Source of the DNA: UBA12018 sp051656605
Lineage (GTDB): Bacteria; Bacteroidota; Bacteroidia; Bacteroidales; CAMTPD01
DNA: 64,000 nt
Assembly: GCA_051656605.1 (NCBI GenBank)
Contig: JBOGCF010000002.1
Span: 62,001-126,000, forward strand
Direction of reading: 5' to 3'
A model generated the notes under the pieces. That model searched no databases, was not told the origin of the DNA, and saw only the letters and a program-made list of their open reading frames with translations. Within the stretch, counting starts at the first letter, position 1, and each line of letters opens with the position of its first letter. Positions 51,512 through 60,576 of this stretch are shown one piece after another. The position numbers and the translations under genes are program-made.

Positions 51512-51584
51512 TGATCCCTACTGGACTCAAACCAGTGACCTTCAGAACCGGAATCTGACGTTCTATTCACTAAACTAAGGGACC
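51512..51584 (-). tRNA. tRNA-Arg (CCG)
   Basis: A 73-nt cloverleaf on the minus strand. The anticodon stem TCAGA/TCTGA encloses loop TTCCGGT (anticodon CCG). The acceptor GGTCCCT pairs with AGGGATC including one G-T pair. CCA is not encoded. Confidence 0.92.
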
Positions 51585-51592
51585 TTTACATG

Positions 51593-51623
51593 CAAATATA
51601 AACATTTAATAATTTTCTTACAA
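51593..51623 (-). promoter_or_regulatory. Promoter of tRNA-Arg
   Basis: On the minus strand, TTG (51621-51623), 20 bp, TATATTTG (51593-51600), directly upstream of the tRNA. Confidence 0.65.
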
Positions 51624-51743
51624 ACTTTTCACCAACAACCACCATTAAATATCATAACGAAAGCAACAACCTGTTATTAAAAGCATTTTGAAAGACAAAA
51701 CAAAACCGAAATAAACTTTTGCAATTTTTATTTGCTATTTTAC

Positions 51744-51773
51744 TTGCACATTAATACAAAGAATATACCTTTG
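51744..51773 (+). promoter_or_regulatory. Promoter of asnA-ung
   Basis: TTG (51744-51746), 19 bp, TACCTTTG (51766-51773), 28 bp before the asnA start: a consensus -33/-7 pair. Confidence 0.75.
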
Positions 51774-51801
51774 CCATATACAAACTAAAAACTAACAATC
51801 T

Positions 51802-52839
51802 ATGAGTTATTTAATAAAGCCACAAGGCTATCAAGCAGTCCTTGATTTAGGACAAACAGAAATTGGAATTAAAAAGATAAAAGAGTTCTTTCAAACAAAC
51901 TTATCATGTGAACTAAGACTTCGTCGAGTAACTGCACCTCTTTTCGTTCTAAAAGGTATGGGGATCAATGACGATCTCAATGGAGTAGAGCGCCCCGTAA
52001 GTTTTCCTATCAAAGACCTCAATGATACAAAAGCTGAAATTGTACATTCTTTAGCGAAATGGAAAAGATTGACTTTAGCAGATTATGAAATAGAGGAAGG
52101 GTATGGGATCTATACAGATATGAATGCAATTCGATCTGATGAGGAACTGGGCAACTTACACTCTTTGTATGTGGACCAATGGGACTGGGAACTCGTAATT
52201 AGCAATGCCGATCGAAATATTGATTTCTTGAAAGAAATTGTCAGAAGAATATACGGAGCAATTGTCAGAACTGAATATTTAGTTTATGAAATGTTCCCTT
52301 TAATTAAACCAATTCTACCAAAAGAGATATTCTTTATTCATGCAGAGGATCTCCTTGAGATGTATCCAGATCTTTCTCCGAAAGAACGAGAAGACGAAAT
52401 ATCAAAAAAATATGGTGCTGTATTTATTATTGGTATTGGTGCCAAGTTAGGTGATGGGGAAAAGCATGACGGACGTGCCCCTGACTATGATGATTGGAGT
52501 ACAGAGACAGGTAATGGACACCATGGCTTAAATGGCGACTTACTAGTATGGAATGATATACTTGGTCGTGCTTTTGAGATTTCATCGATGGGTATTCGCG
52601 TTAATAAAGAAGCTCTAGAAAGACAATTAAAAGAAACTGGTGAAGAATCCAGAGCAAATTTGTATTTTCACAAGCGCTTATTGGATGGTGATCTTCCTCA
52701 AAGTATCGGTGGCGGTATCGGACAATCGAGACTATGTATGTTCTATCTTCGCAAGGCCCATATTGGAGAAATTCAAGCAAGCATTTGGCCTGAAGATATG
52801 CGCGAGGAGGCTCTTGCCAATGGCATGAACCTGATTTAA
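51802..52839 (+). CDS. asnA: Aspartate-ammonia ligase (ammonia-dependent asparagine synthetase)
   Basis: A 345-residue class II synthetase-like enzyme making asparagine from aspartate, ammonia and ATP. Family features include MSYLIKPQGYQAVLDLGQTE, LHSLYVDQWDWELVI, GAKLGDGEKHDGRAPDYDDW and the terminal GGGIGQSRLCMFYLRKAHIG. Length agrees with E. coli AsnA (330). ung starts 11 bp downstream, so the two form an operon. Confidence 0.96.
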   Translation: MSYLIKPQGYQAVLDLGQTEIGIKKIKEFFQTNLSCELRLRRVTAPLFVLKGMGINDDLNGVERPVSFPIKDLNDTKAEIVHSLAKWKRLTLADYEIEEGYGIYTDMNAIRSDEELGNLHSLYVDQWDWELVISNADRNIDFLKEIVRRIYGAIVRTEYLVYEMFPLIKPILPKEIFFIHAEDLLEMYPDLSPKEREDEISKKYGAVFIIGIGAKLGDGEKHDGRAPDYDDWSTETGNGHHGLNGDLLVWNDILGRAFEISSMGIRVNKEALERQLKETGEESRANLYFHKRLLDGDLPQSIGGGIGQSRLCMFYLRKAHIGEIQASIWPEDMREEALANGMNLI

Positions 52840-52850
52840 ATAAAATTCAA

Positions 52851-53513
52851 ATGAACGTATCTATAGAAAAAAGCTGGAAGGATAAATTATCGGCAGAATT
52901 CAACAAAGAGTATTTTTATAATCTAACAGAGTTTGTTCGTAACGAATATAAAACAACGACAGTTTACCCTCCGGCTAAATTAATTTTTAATGCATTCGAT
53001 CTTTGTCCTTTCGACAACGTCAAAGTTGTGATTATCGGTCAAGACCCATATCATGAACCAGGGCAAGCGCATGGACTTTGTTTTTCTGTGATGGAAGGAA
53101 CCAAATTTCCGCCTTCGCTCGTTAATATATTCAAGGAGATTCAAAATGATTTTGCAAGCGAAATCCCTAAAGATGGAAATCTAACGAGATGGGCTGAACA
53201 AGGTGTTTTGCTTCTCAATGCAACTCTTACAGTCAGAGCACATCAAGCAGGCTCACATCAACGTAAAGGTTGGGAAGAGTTCACAGATGCAGTAATCCAT
53301 AAGATTGCAGAAGAAAAGGAAAACATCGTATTTATACTTTGGGGAGCATATGCTCAAAAGAAAGGTGCTTTTATAGATACAAATAAACATTTGGTTTTAA
53401 CATCACCTCACCCATCGCCTCTTTCTGCTCACCGAGGCTTCTTTGGGAATAAGCATTTTAGTAAAACCAACGAATATCTGGCATCAAAAGGAGAAGCTCC
53501 TATTCAATGGTAA
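52851..53513 (+). CDS. ung: Uracil-DNA glycosylase (family 1)
   Basis: A 220-residue base-excision repair enzyme that removes uracil from DNA. The water-activating loop GQDPYHEPGQAHG (about residues 62-74) and the DNA-intercalating loop HPSPLSAHRGFFGNKHFSK are diagnostic. It is operonic with asnA. Two strong hairpins separate it from the convergent secDF. Confidence 0.97.
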   Translation: MNVSIEKSWKDKLSAEFNKEYFYNLTEFVRNEYKTTTVYPPAKLIFNAFDLCPFDNVKVVIIGQDPYHEPGQAHGLCFSVMEGTKFPPSLVNIFKEIQNDFASEIPKDGNLTRWAEQGVLLLNATLTVRAHQAGSHQRKGWEEFTDAVIHKIAEEKENIVFILWGAYAQKKGAFIDTNKHLVLTSPHPSPLSAHRGFFGNKHFSKTNEYLASKGEAPIQW

Positions 53514-53518
53514 TAATA

Positions 53519-53584
53519 AATACACACTACAAATAAAGCGGATAGTCTAATCGAAGACTATCCGCTTTATTTGTAGTGTGTATT
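53519..53584. terminator. Very long perfect hairpin after ung
   Basis: A 30-bp perfect stem (53519-53548 with 53555-53584) with a 6-nt loop, 5 bp after the ung stop. It is much longer than needed for intrinsic termination. Confidence 0.85.
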
Positions 53585-53588
53585 AAAT

Positions 53589-53620
53589 GGAAAAGGCTCA
53601 GAAAAATCTGAGCCTTTTCC
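53589..53620 (-). terminator. Intrinsic terminator of secDF
   Basis: A perfect 14-bp stem (53589-53602 with 53607-53620), 4-nt loop, 15 bp after the secDF stop on the minus strand and only 4 bp from the ung hairpin. Confidence 0.88.
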
Positions 53621-53635
53621 TATCTAGCATGAAGT

Positions 53636-56605
53636 TTATTTCTTCTCTTCGTTCTTTTTCTCTTTACGACGCATCAATTCGTAAGCTACAGGAGTAGCAA
53701 CAAACAATGTTGAGTACGTACAAGAAACAATACCGATTAAGATTGCGAAAGTAAAGCTTCGAATTGTACTACCTCCTAAAAGGAAAATACAAAGCACAAC
53801 AACCAATGTACTGAAAGAAGTACTGAATGTACGTGCCAATGTTGAGTTCAAAGCATCATTGATAACTTGGAATCTGCTTCTCTTTGGATAAAGCGCCAAG
53901 GTTTCACGGATTCTATCAAATACTACTACTGTATCATTCAACGAATAACCAATAATAGTAAGAATAGCCGCAATAAAGGTTTGGTCAATCTCCATAGAGA
54001 AAGGCATAACTTTCCACAACAACGAATAAAAGCTAAAGATTACACCTACATTCACAATAACCGATGCAACTGTACCTACAGAGAATGCAATATCTCGGAA
54101 ACGGAATAAGATATAAACACCCATTAACAACATCGATAATACGATTGCCCAGAAAGCTCCGACTTTAATATCGTCAGCCATACTTGGCCCTACTTTCTGT
54201 GAACTTTGAATATTTACCGAGCTAAATTGTTCTTGAGTTGTACCTTGCTTCAATAAAGGCTTCAAACCTTCATAAAGTTTAGCTTCAATATTTTGATCTA
54301 CTTCTGGATCTGTATCTGCAATCTTATAGTTTGTAGAAATACGAACTTGATCACTTGTACCAATTTGAATAACACTTACAGAACCGTCAAAACTTGCTGA
54401 AAGCATTTCACGAACATCTTCTGTATTCACTGCATTATCAAACTTCACAATATAATTACGACCACCTGTAAAGTCAATACCTTTATTTAAGCCTAGTGTA
54501 AACATGGATATGATTCCAATCACAATTACACCAACAGGAATCAAATAACCAACCTTACGTTTACCCAAGAAGTTTATAGTTGGATTCACTAACAAATTCT
54601 TAGTCAAAGAAGTTGTTAAAGTCATATTTTGAAGTTTGCCTTTAGCAAACAAACCTTCGTATACAAGACGTGTTAAGAATACCGCTGTAATGAAAGATGA
54701 AATAAGACCGATAATCAAAGTTGTTGCAAAACCTCTGATTGGGCCAGTTCCGAAGTAAAACAATACAACACCAGTAATGATTGTAGTCAAGTTCGAGTCA
54801 AAGATCGCTGAAAAAGCATTCTTATAACCATCAGACATCGCTTGAGCTGCATTCTTTCCTGCACGAAGCTCTTCTTTTGCGCGCTCATAGATAAGCACAT
54901 TCGCATCAACAGCCATACCTAAAGTCAATACCATACCAGCAATACCTGAAAGGGTTAGAACAGCATGGAACGACGCTAGAATACCCAACGTAAAGAATAC
55001 ATTTACGATCATTGCTGCATTTGCGATCATACCTGGAACAAGTCCGTAAGCAGAACACATATAAAGCATCAAACAGATCAAAGCAAGAGCAAAAGAAATC
55101 ACACCATCTTCAATAGCAGCTTGACCCAAAGAAGGACCTACTACATCTTCTTGAACGATGCGAACAGAAGCAGCCATTTTACCAGACTTAAGCACGTTTG
55201 CTAAGTCTTTCGCCTCTTCCGGAGTAAAATTACCTGTAATTTGAGAACGTCCACCCGTAATTTCGTCATTTACGTTTGGATAAGAATATACAAGACCATC
55301 CAATACAATTGCAACGGATTTACCAATATTATCTTTCGTTACACGAGCCCAAGCTTTAGCACCTTCAGCATTCATAGCCATACTTACTTCTTGGCCACGA
55401 CCGTTTTGTGCGAAGTCTGCACGAGCATCAGTCACAACATCCCCTTGAAGAGCAGGACTACCATCGCGGTTAGATGCTTTTACTGCAACTAACTGATAAT
55501 ATTGTTCTTTATCATCAACAGCTTTAACTGTCCAGAAAAATCTAAGATTGCGAGGAAAAAGATCTTTCACTTGCTTCATTTGAAGATAGTTATTGATCGT
55601 TTCCATATCTTTTTTATGTGCAATACCAACCGCAGGACCTGCACCGATTTGTCCGTTATATTGATTAATATTCAATATTGAGAACAATGGGTATTGTTTT
55701 GCAAACTCAGCCTCTGATTGTGAAACCTGAGCATCTCCTTGAGAAATAGCATCTAAAACTTTCAAGCCTGTAGAATCTTTTCCAGCTTCCATCGCTTGTG
55801 CTACGGTTGAATCCCCTTCTGCTTGTGCAGATTCAAGAGATGTATTGTAGTCACGGATGATATTATTAGCTGCTACAAGCTGCTGGTATACTTCACCAAG
55901 CTCATATGTTTCCCAAAACTCAAGATTTGCACTACCTTGAAGAAGCTTTCTTACACGCTCCGGTTCTTTAATACCAGGAAGTTCTACAAGGATACGACCA
56001 TCAGTCTCAAGGCGTTGAATATTTGGTGCAACTACACCAAAACGGTCAATACGAGTTCTTAACACGTTGAATGAGTTATCGATTGCACTTTTCATTTCTT
56101 CGCGCAAGATAGACTCAACCTCTGTATTTGTAGATTGTGGTGTGATTTTATCCTTTAGCTCGAAAGTGCTAAATAAAACTGATAATTTCCCATTAGGAAC
56201 CAGCTTCAAATACTCTTCTGAGAATAAAGAAATAAAATCCTTTGAACTAGTAGCTTGACGAGCTTGAGCAAGCTCTAAGGCTTTAATAAAGTTAGGGTCT
56301 TGATTGTTGTTTGACAAAGACTTAAGTACGTCTGCAACATTCAATTCCAATATCACATTCATACCACCTTTAAGGTCTAGCCCAAGGTTAATCTCCATCT
56401 CACGGCACTGCTTCAGAGTATACCCCAACCATACCTTTTGAGTAGATAAAGAGTCAAGAAAATAACTTTGTTTTGCCAAGTCATTTCCGGCGTACTCTGC
56501 CGCCTTGTCATTGTAGTATCTCGTTACAAAAGAGAACGATAGATAAAACGCACACACAAGCGTAAGCAGAACAGCAAAGACTCTCACAAATCCTTTGTTT
56601 TGCAT
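53636..56605 (-). CDS. secDF: Protein translocase subunit SecDF (fused)
   Basis: A 989-residue inner-membrane protein fusing SecD and SecF. The SecD half opens with one transmembrane helix and LGLDLKGGMNVILELNVADV, then a large periplasmic P1 domain, then SGIAGMVLTLGMAVDANVLI with following YERAKEELR near residue 560. The SecF half from about 660 has GLNKGIDFTGGRNYIVKF and IIGYSLNDTVVVFDRIRETL. It uses proton flow to pull preproteins through SecYEG. About twelve membrane segments are expected. It is monocistronic; a minus-strand TATATTTG box is at 56659-56666. Confidence 0.97.
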   Translation of the reverse strand: MQNKGFVRVFAVLLTLVCAFYLSFSFVTRYYNDKAAEYAGNDLAKQSYFLDSLSTQKVWLGYTLKQCREMEINLGLDLKGGMNVILELNVADVLKSLSNNNQDPNFIKALELAQARQATSSKDFISLFSEEYLKLVPNGKLSVLFSTFELKDKITPQSTNTEVESILREEMKSAIDNSFNVLRTRIDRFGVVAPNIQRLETDGRILVELPGIKEPERVRKLLQGSANLEFWETYELGEVYQQLVAANNIIRDYNTSLESAQAEGDSTVAQAMEAGKDSTGLKVLDAISQGDAQVSQSEAEFAKQYPLFSILNINQYNGQIGAGPAVGIAHKKDMETINNYLQMKQVKDLFPRNLRFFWTVKAVDDKEQYYQLVAVKASNRDGSPALQGDVVTDARADFAQNGRGQEVSMAMNAEGAKAWARVTKDNIGKSVAIVLDGLVYSYPNVNDEITGGRSQITGNFTPEEAKDLANVLKSGKMAASVRIVQEDVVGPSLGQAAIEDGVISFALALICLMLYMCSAYGLVPGMIANAAMIVNVFFTLGILASFHAVLTLSGIAGMVLTLGMAVDANVLIYERAKEELRAGKNAAQAMSDGYKNAFSAIFDSNLTTIITGVVLFYFGTGPIRGFATTLIIGLISSFITAVFLTRLVYEGLFAKGKLQNMTLTTSLTKNLLVNPTINFLGKRKVGYLIPVGVIVIGIISMFTLGLNKGIDFTGGRNYIVKFDNAVNTEDVREMLSASFDGSVSVIQIGTSDQVRISTNYKIADTDPEVDQNIEAKLYEGLKPLLKQGTTQEQFSSVNIQSSQKVGPSMADDIKVGAFWAIVLSMLLMGVYILFRFRDIAFSVGTVASVIVNVGVIFSFYSLLWKVMPFSMEIDQTFIAAILTIIGYSLNDTVVVFDRIRETLALYPKRSRFQVINDALNSTLARTFSTSFSTLVVVLCIFLLGGSTIRSFTFAILIGIVSCTYSTLFVATPVAYELMRRKEKKNEEKK

Positions 56606-56658
56606 TTTGATCTTACTTTTATGTTATTACTTTAATCATTTTTATTTTTCACAGGATG

Positions 56659-56666
56659 CAAATATA
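56659..56666 (-). promoter_or_regulatory. Putative -7 box of secDF
   Basis: Minus-strand TATATTTG, 54 bp upstream of secDF. Confidence 0.45.
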
Positions 56667-56742
56667 TACTTTTTTTCAGTTCTCTGGATATAAACAAGCC
56701 AAATATTTGTAGGTCATATAGCTAGATTTGCTCATCAAATAA

Positions 56743-56750
56743 TATATTTG
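56743..56750 (+). promoter_or_regulatory. Putative -7 box of the DUF4468 gene pair
   Basis: TATATTTG, 28 bp upstream of the chosen start codon of the next gene. Confidence 0.45.
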
Positions 56751-56777
56751 CAACATCAATCTTTAAATCAAAGAAAC

Positions 56778-57965
56778 ATGAAAAACATTGTTCTACTAAT
56801 TATGGTATTAACCCATACTTTTATAGGGTTTGCACAGACAGATGATAAATACCTGGAAGGAGCCGTTCCTGTAGTGGATGGGAAAGTTGTTTTTAGCAAA
56901 AACTTCAATCTACAAGGAAAGAATAAAACCGAAGTTTACAACACTGCTTTACAATGGGCGAAAGAAAAATTTAACACCGATGAAGATCGTGTTATCTTCA
57001 CCAATCCGGAAGACGGCACTATCGTTTGTAGTGCAAAAGATTATTTGGTTTTTACCAATAAAGCACTCTCTTTGGACAGAAGTTTAATCAATTACCGCGT
57101 AACACTTTATTGCAACGACAATAACTGTAATACTGAAGTAAGCAATATCAATTATGCATACAATGTTTCTTATCAAAAAGAACCAGAGAAATACAAAGCA
57201 GAGGAATGGATTGATGATGAAAATGCTCTTTCTAAAGGCAAATTAAATCGTGGTAATGGTAAGTTTAGAAAACACACCATAGATATGGTCGATAATCTTT
57301 TTGCAGAGATATCTACAGGATTGAGCGCTGCAACAGCCCTTACTTCAACAAATCCCCAAAGTAGTAATGCGATTGAGACAAAACCAGCAGTTAAGCTTTC
57401 TCCTGCAACAACAACAACAACAACAACTGCTGTTCCATTAACAGCAAATAAAGGACTTGAAGATTTCAATCAAATAGACGTTGAGAAGATTCCAGGAAAT
57501 ATTATTAAGATGCTCGGTAAAGACTGGATGTTGATAACAGCTGGAAATGGAAGCAACTTCAATATGATGACAGCGAGCTGGGGTGGCCTTGGTATGATGT
57601 TTGGCAAACCAACAGCATTTAGCTTCGTTTTTCCGGCTCGCAACACCTATTCCTTGCTCCGCAACAGTGATACATATACTTTATCTTTTTACCCGGAAGC
57701 CTATCGCGACGTATTGAAAATGTGTGGTAGTAAATCTGGTAAAGATACTGACAAGGTGAAAGAATCAGGACTTACGCCGATTACAACTCCTTCAGGGAGT
57801 AAAGCTTTTAATGAAGCTTGGCTAATTATCGAATGTCGTAAAACGCTTACTCAACCACTTTTCAAAGATGGCCTTAACAATGAATCATTGAAAAATGAAT
57901 ATTCTAGCAAAGACCTTCCAACTCTTTTTGGAGGTGAGATTATAAATGCTTGGATTAAATACTAA
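56778..57965 (+). CDS. Exported DUF4468 / flavin-reductase-like fusion protein
   Basis: A 395-residue protein. The signal peptide (KNIVLLIMVLTHTFIGFAQ) leads into a DUF4468-type domain (about residues 25-165: VPVVDGKVVFSKNFNLQGK, YNTALQWAKEKF, DYLVFTNKALSLDRS). A low-complexity linker with eight consecutive Thr follows near residue 215. The C-terminal ~155 residues look like an FMN-binding flavin-reductase-like domain (WMLITAGNGSNFNMMTASWG, GLGMMFGKPTAFSFVFPARN, DTYTLSFY). Flavin reductases of this type are normally cytoplasmic stand-alone enzymes, so an exported fusion is unusual. The start was moved 30 bp inside the longest frame because the signal peptide begins there and the promoter box precedes it. 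It is followed 17 bp later by a paralogue of its first domain. Confidence 0.75.
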   Translation: MKNIVLLIMVLTHTFIGFAQTDDKYLEGAVPVVDGKVVFSKNFNLQGKNKTEVYNTALQWAKEKFNTDEDRVIFTNPEDGTIVCSAKDYLVFTNKALSLDRSLINYRVTLYCNDNNCNTEVSNINYAYNVSYQKEPEKYKAEEWIDDENALSKGKLNRGNGKFRKHTIDMVDNLFAEISTGLSAATALTSTNPQSSNAIETKPAVKLSPATTTTTTTAVPLTANKGLEDFNQIDVEKIPGNIIKMLGKDWMLITAGNGSNFNMMTASWGGLGMMFGKPTAFSFVFPARNTYSLLRNSDTYTLSFYPEAYRDVLKMCGSKSGKDTDKVKESGLTPITTPSGSKAFNEAWLIIECRKTLTQPLFKDGLNNESLKNEYSSKDLPTLFGGEIINAWIKY

Positions 57966-57982
57966 CTCAATAAAACAAAACT

Positions 57983-58531
57983 ATGAGAAGAGTTCTATTT
58001 TTAATGCTTCTACTTTTACCTCTTTACTCTTTTGCACAAGGGAATAATGGAACTGTAGACAATTGCGCACCTATAAAGCAGGGTAAAGTTTGCTACTCTG
58101 ATCAAGAATCGATTGAAGGTGCTTCAAAACAAAAAATATATCAAGCGATACGTGTATGGGCAAAAGAGAATTATGGAAAAGACTATTTTATCTCCAACAT
58201 GTCGGAAGATAAAAAGAATAGTACCATCTTTTGTAGCTCTAAAATAGAACTTCTCATTAATGATAAAGACAGCACCGTTATGAAGTATAAAATGCACGTC
58301 AAGTGTTTTGACAACAGCTATCAAGTCGAAATAAATGACATTGCATATACATACGAAGTTGACGGAAAACAAAAATCAATACCTGCAGAGAAGGTTATAA
58401 GCAAGAATGGCAAAGCAAATAAAATCAGCTCTATAAAAGACCCTGAGGCGTTTTGCAATGCAACATTCTTCTTTGTTGAAGGAGTTTTCTCTGACATCCA
58501 TAATGCTGCAAAAGATGCTTTGAAGAAATAA
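57983..58531 (+). CDS. Exported DUF4468 domain protein
   Basis: A 182-residue protein with signal peptide RRVLFLMLLLLPLYSFAQ and one DUF4468-type domain (APIKQGKVCYSDQESIEGAS, IYQAIRVWAKENYGKDYF, IFCSSKIELLI). Spacing of the conserved strands is the same as in the N-terminal half of the upstream fusion protein, so the two are likely duplicates. Function unknown. They form a two-gene operon closed by a bidirectional terminator. Confidence 0.78.
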   Translation: MRRVLFLMLLLLPLYSFAQGNNGTVDNCAPIKQGKVCYSDQESIEGASKQKIYQAIRVWAKENYGKDYFISNMSEDKKNSTIFCSSKIELLINDKDSTVMKYKMHVKCFDNSYQVEINDIAYTYEVDGKQKSIPAEKVISKNGKANKISSIKDPEAFCNATFFFVEGVFSDIHNAAKDALKK

Positions 58532-58540
58532 ACCCGAGAT

Positions 58541-58593
58541 AAAAAACAAACGCCACGCTCTCTCTTATAGATTGAACGTGGCGTTTGTTTTTT
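58541..58593. terminator. Bidirectional terminator
   Basis: A perfect 17-bp stem (58541-58557 with 58577-58593), 19-nt loop, A/T-runs on both sides, between the DUF4468 pair and the convergent phosphatase gene, whose stop codon it overlaps. Confidence 0.9.
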
Positions 58594-59692
58594 ATTTAAA
58601 TGTAAGATAACACCAGATTGGATAATGATCCGACTCCGATATATCATTATCAACTGTGCAATTATAAGCCCTCATATTCGACGAATGCAGTATATAATCG
58701 ATTTTAAAATAAAAGAGATTTCGATTAAATGAACTCCCCATTCCAAATCCGCTTTCAACAAAAGCGTCCTTCAAGCCATTTTGAACTGTACGTCGCACAT
58801 ATGATATTGGAGTATCATTAAAATCACCACATACAACAACATAATCTCCTTTTGCGTTTTGAACTTCTTTTGAAATGACTTCAGCTTGATGTGCTCGTTG
58901 TCTGAACGCAGGGCCTAGTCGACCATGCAATCTCGATTTTAACTCATCAAACATATTTGAATTCATACTTTTCAAAAAAGACTCGTAATCCTCTCGATCT
59001 TGCAGAGTTAGTTTAAAGGATTCTAAGTGATTATTTATTAATGTGACTTTTTTCCCTTTTACATCCAATTCAAAAACACCGGATAAATTATAGGCACTAT
59101 CATATTTTACTTTTCGGGCAGAACGAATTGGATATTTTGAAAACACAGCGATACCAATAAGATCATTTCCCGCAGATGGTGAAGAAAGCACTTTGAAATA
59201 AGGATACATCCTTAGAGCTCTCTTTATATCGGCTTGTTTTAAATGTGACCCTTTCAATGGCCCCCAATACTCTTGCAAACAGACAATATCAGCATTACTT
59301 TTTACAATATAATCAAGTATGGGATTATGTTTTTCCTCAGTATGATCTTTGTATGCAAAATTCATCACATTATAAGAAAGCACCTTTATATGAGGATCTG
59401 GTATCGTAGCCGTTTTCAAATGTAACGGGAAATATATCTGCAACGCATTTATCGACAATAAGAATCCTACCAAAGGAATCAATGACATATACCACTTTCT
59501 AAAAAACAACCAATATCCTAAAAAGCATAAATTAATCAATACTAGTATCGGAAATGCTAATCCTAAATAAGAAAAGATTAGCATTGAATTCGGTGATACT
59601 CTATCAGAGAATGCTGAAGCAACGAGCAAAACGACAATAAAAACGTTTGCTGCAGCAACCATCGATTGAAATAAAACACGTAGCAATTTCAT
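58592..59692 (-). CDS. Membrane-anchored endonuclease/exonuclease/phosphatase family protein
   Basis: A 366-residue protein with three N-terminal transmembrane helices (about residues 10-30, 38-62, 70-92) and an outward-facing EEP domain. Its catalytic elements are KVLSYNVMNFAY (Asn), IVCLQEYWG (metal Glu), VVCGDFNDTP (Asp/Asn) and SESDHYPIWC (Asp-His). The family cuts phosphodiester or phosphoester bonds in DNA, RNA, lipids or inositol phosphates; substrate unknown. It lies 5 bp downstream of the rhomboid gene and is the last gene of a three-gene operon. Confidence 0.87.
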   Translation of the reverse strand: MKLLRVLFQSMVAAANVFIVVLLVASAFSDRVSPNSMLIFSYLGLAFPILVLINLCFLGYWLFFRKWYMSLIPLVGFLLSINALQIYFPLHLKTATIPDPHIKVLSYNVMNFAYKDHTEEKHNPILDYIVKSNADIVCLQEYWGPLKGSHLKQADIKRALRMYPYFKVLSSPSAGNDLIGIAVFSKYPIRSARKVKYDSAYNLSGVFELDVKGKKVTLINNHLESFKLTLQDREDYESFLKSMNSNMFDELKSRLHGRLGPAFRQRAHQAEVISKEVQNAKGDYVVVCGDFNDTPISYVRRTVQNGLKDAFVESGFGMGSSFNRNLFYFKIDYILHSSNMRAYNCTVDNDISESDHYPIWCYLTFK

Positions 59693-59697
59693 ACCAT

Positions 59698-60576
59698 TTA
59701 TTTTTTGCTTGCGTCAAAGAGCTTTCTTCGCTCTTCGGCAGTCAGACTATCATAACCTGATTTCTTCAATTTGTCAAGAATACGATCTACCTCTTCACTC
59801 TCACTACGTTTACGAGTATTGTATTCAAGATCTGTTTCATTACGACGATGCGTAACCTTCATTTTAGGTTTCGGCTTAAACCAATTCGCTATTTTATCTA
59901 AAATACGATTAAGCCATGCAGTTTTATCATACCCTCTTTGCATTCGATTCGCAAAATAAATTCCAAATAAAGCACCACCAATATGAGCAATATGCCCCCC
60001 AGCATTTGACGATGTCAACATCAACAGGTCTAGCAATACAGTAAACAATGCCAGGTAAATCAACTTTATCCGGCCTACAAGAAACAACGATATTTCATAG
60101 TCTCGCTTATAAAAAGCAACTGCAAAAACAATCGCCATAACAGATGCTGAAGCCCCCATTAAATAGCTACTTTCTGTTATAGAGGCAAAATAAGGGAAGG
60201 TATTATAAGCAAGAATAAATAGTAAAGCACCAGATAATCCTCCCAACAAGTATACTCCAACAAATTGTCGAGGTGTAAAGAAGTATAGAAAAAGCTGGCC
60301 AAACCAATAAAGCCAAAGCATATTAAACAAAATATGCCACACATCATAATGTGCAAACATATAAGTAAACAAAGTCCATGGCCTTAAAACAAGAAGGTGC
60401 AAAGAAGATGGGACCTCTAAAGCTTGAAGTAGAGATACCACGTCTAAATTAAATAACGTGGCCAAAACACTTCCTAACCTTAAAACAATAAAAACGACCA
60501 AATTGATAATTATCAATTTGGTCACTATATTGTATCGATGAAACATCTTTTTATAATCAGTAAAAAAAGCGTCCAT
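59698..60576 (-). CDS. Rhomboid-family intramembrane protease, GASA variant
   Basis: A 292-residue protein with six or so membrane helices and a charged cytoplasmic C-terminal tail of about 75 residues. The rhomboid scaffold is visible (HILFNMLWLYWFGQLF). The serine motif reads SSYLMGASASVMAIVFAV, GASA instead of GxSG. The catalytic His is in AGGHIAHIGGALFGIYFANR. The putative nucleophile Ser is retained but the oxyanion Gly is not. Its start overlaps the upstream rhomboid gene by 20 bp. Confidence 0.85.
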   Translation of the reverse strand: MDAFFTDYKKMFHRYNIVTKLIIINLVVFIVLRLGSVLATLFNLDVVSLLQALEVPSSLHLLVLRPWTLFTYMFAHYDVWHILFNMLWLYWFGQLFLYFFTPRQFVGVYLLGGLSGALLFILAYNTFPYFASITESSYLMGASASVMAIVFAVAFYKRDYEISLFLVGRIKLIYLALFTVLLDLLMLTSSNAGGHIAHIGGALFGIYFANRMQRGYDKTAWLNRILDKIANWFKPKPKMKVTHRRNETDLEYNTRKRSESEEVDRILDKLKKSGYDSLTAEERRKLFDASKK

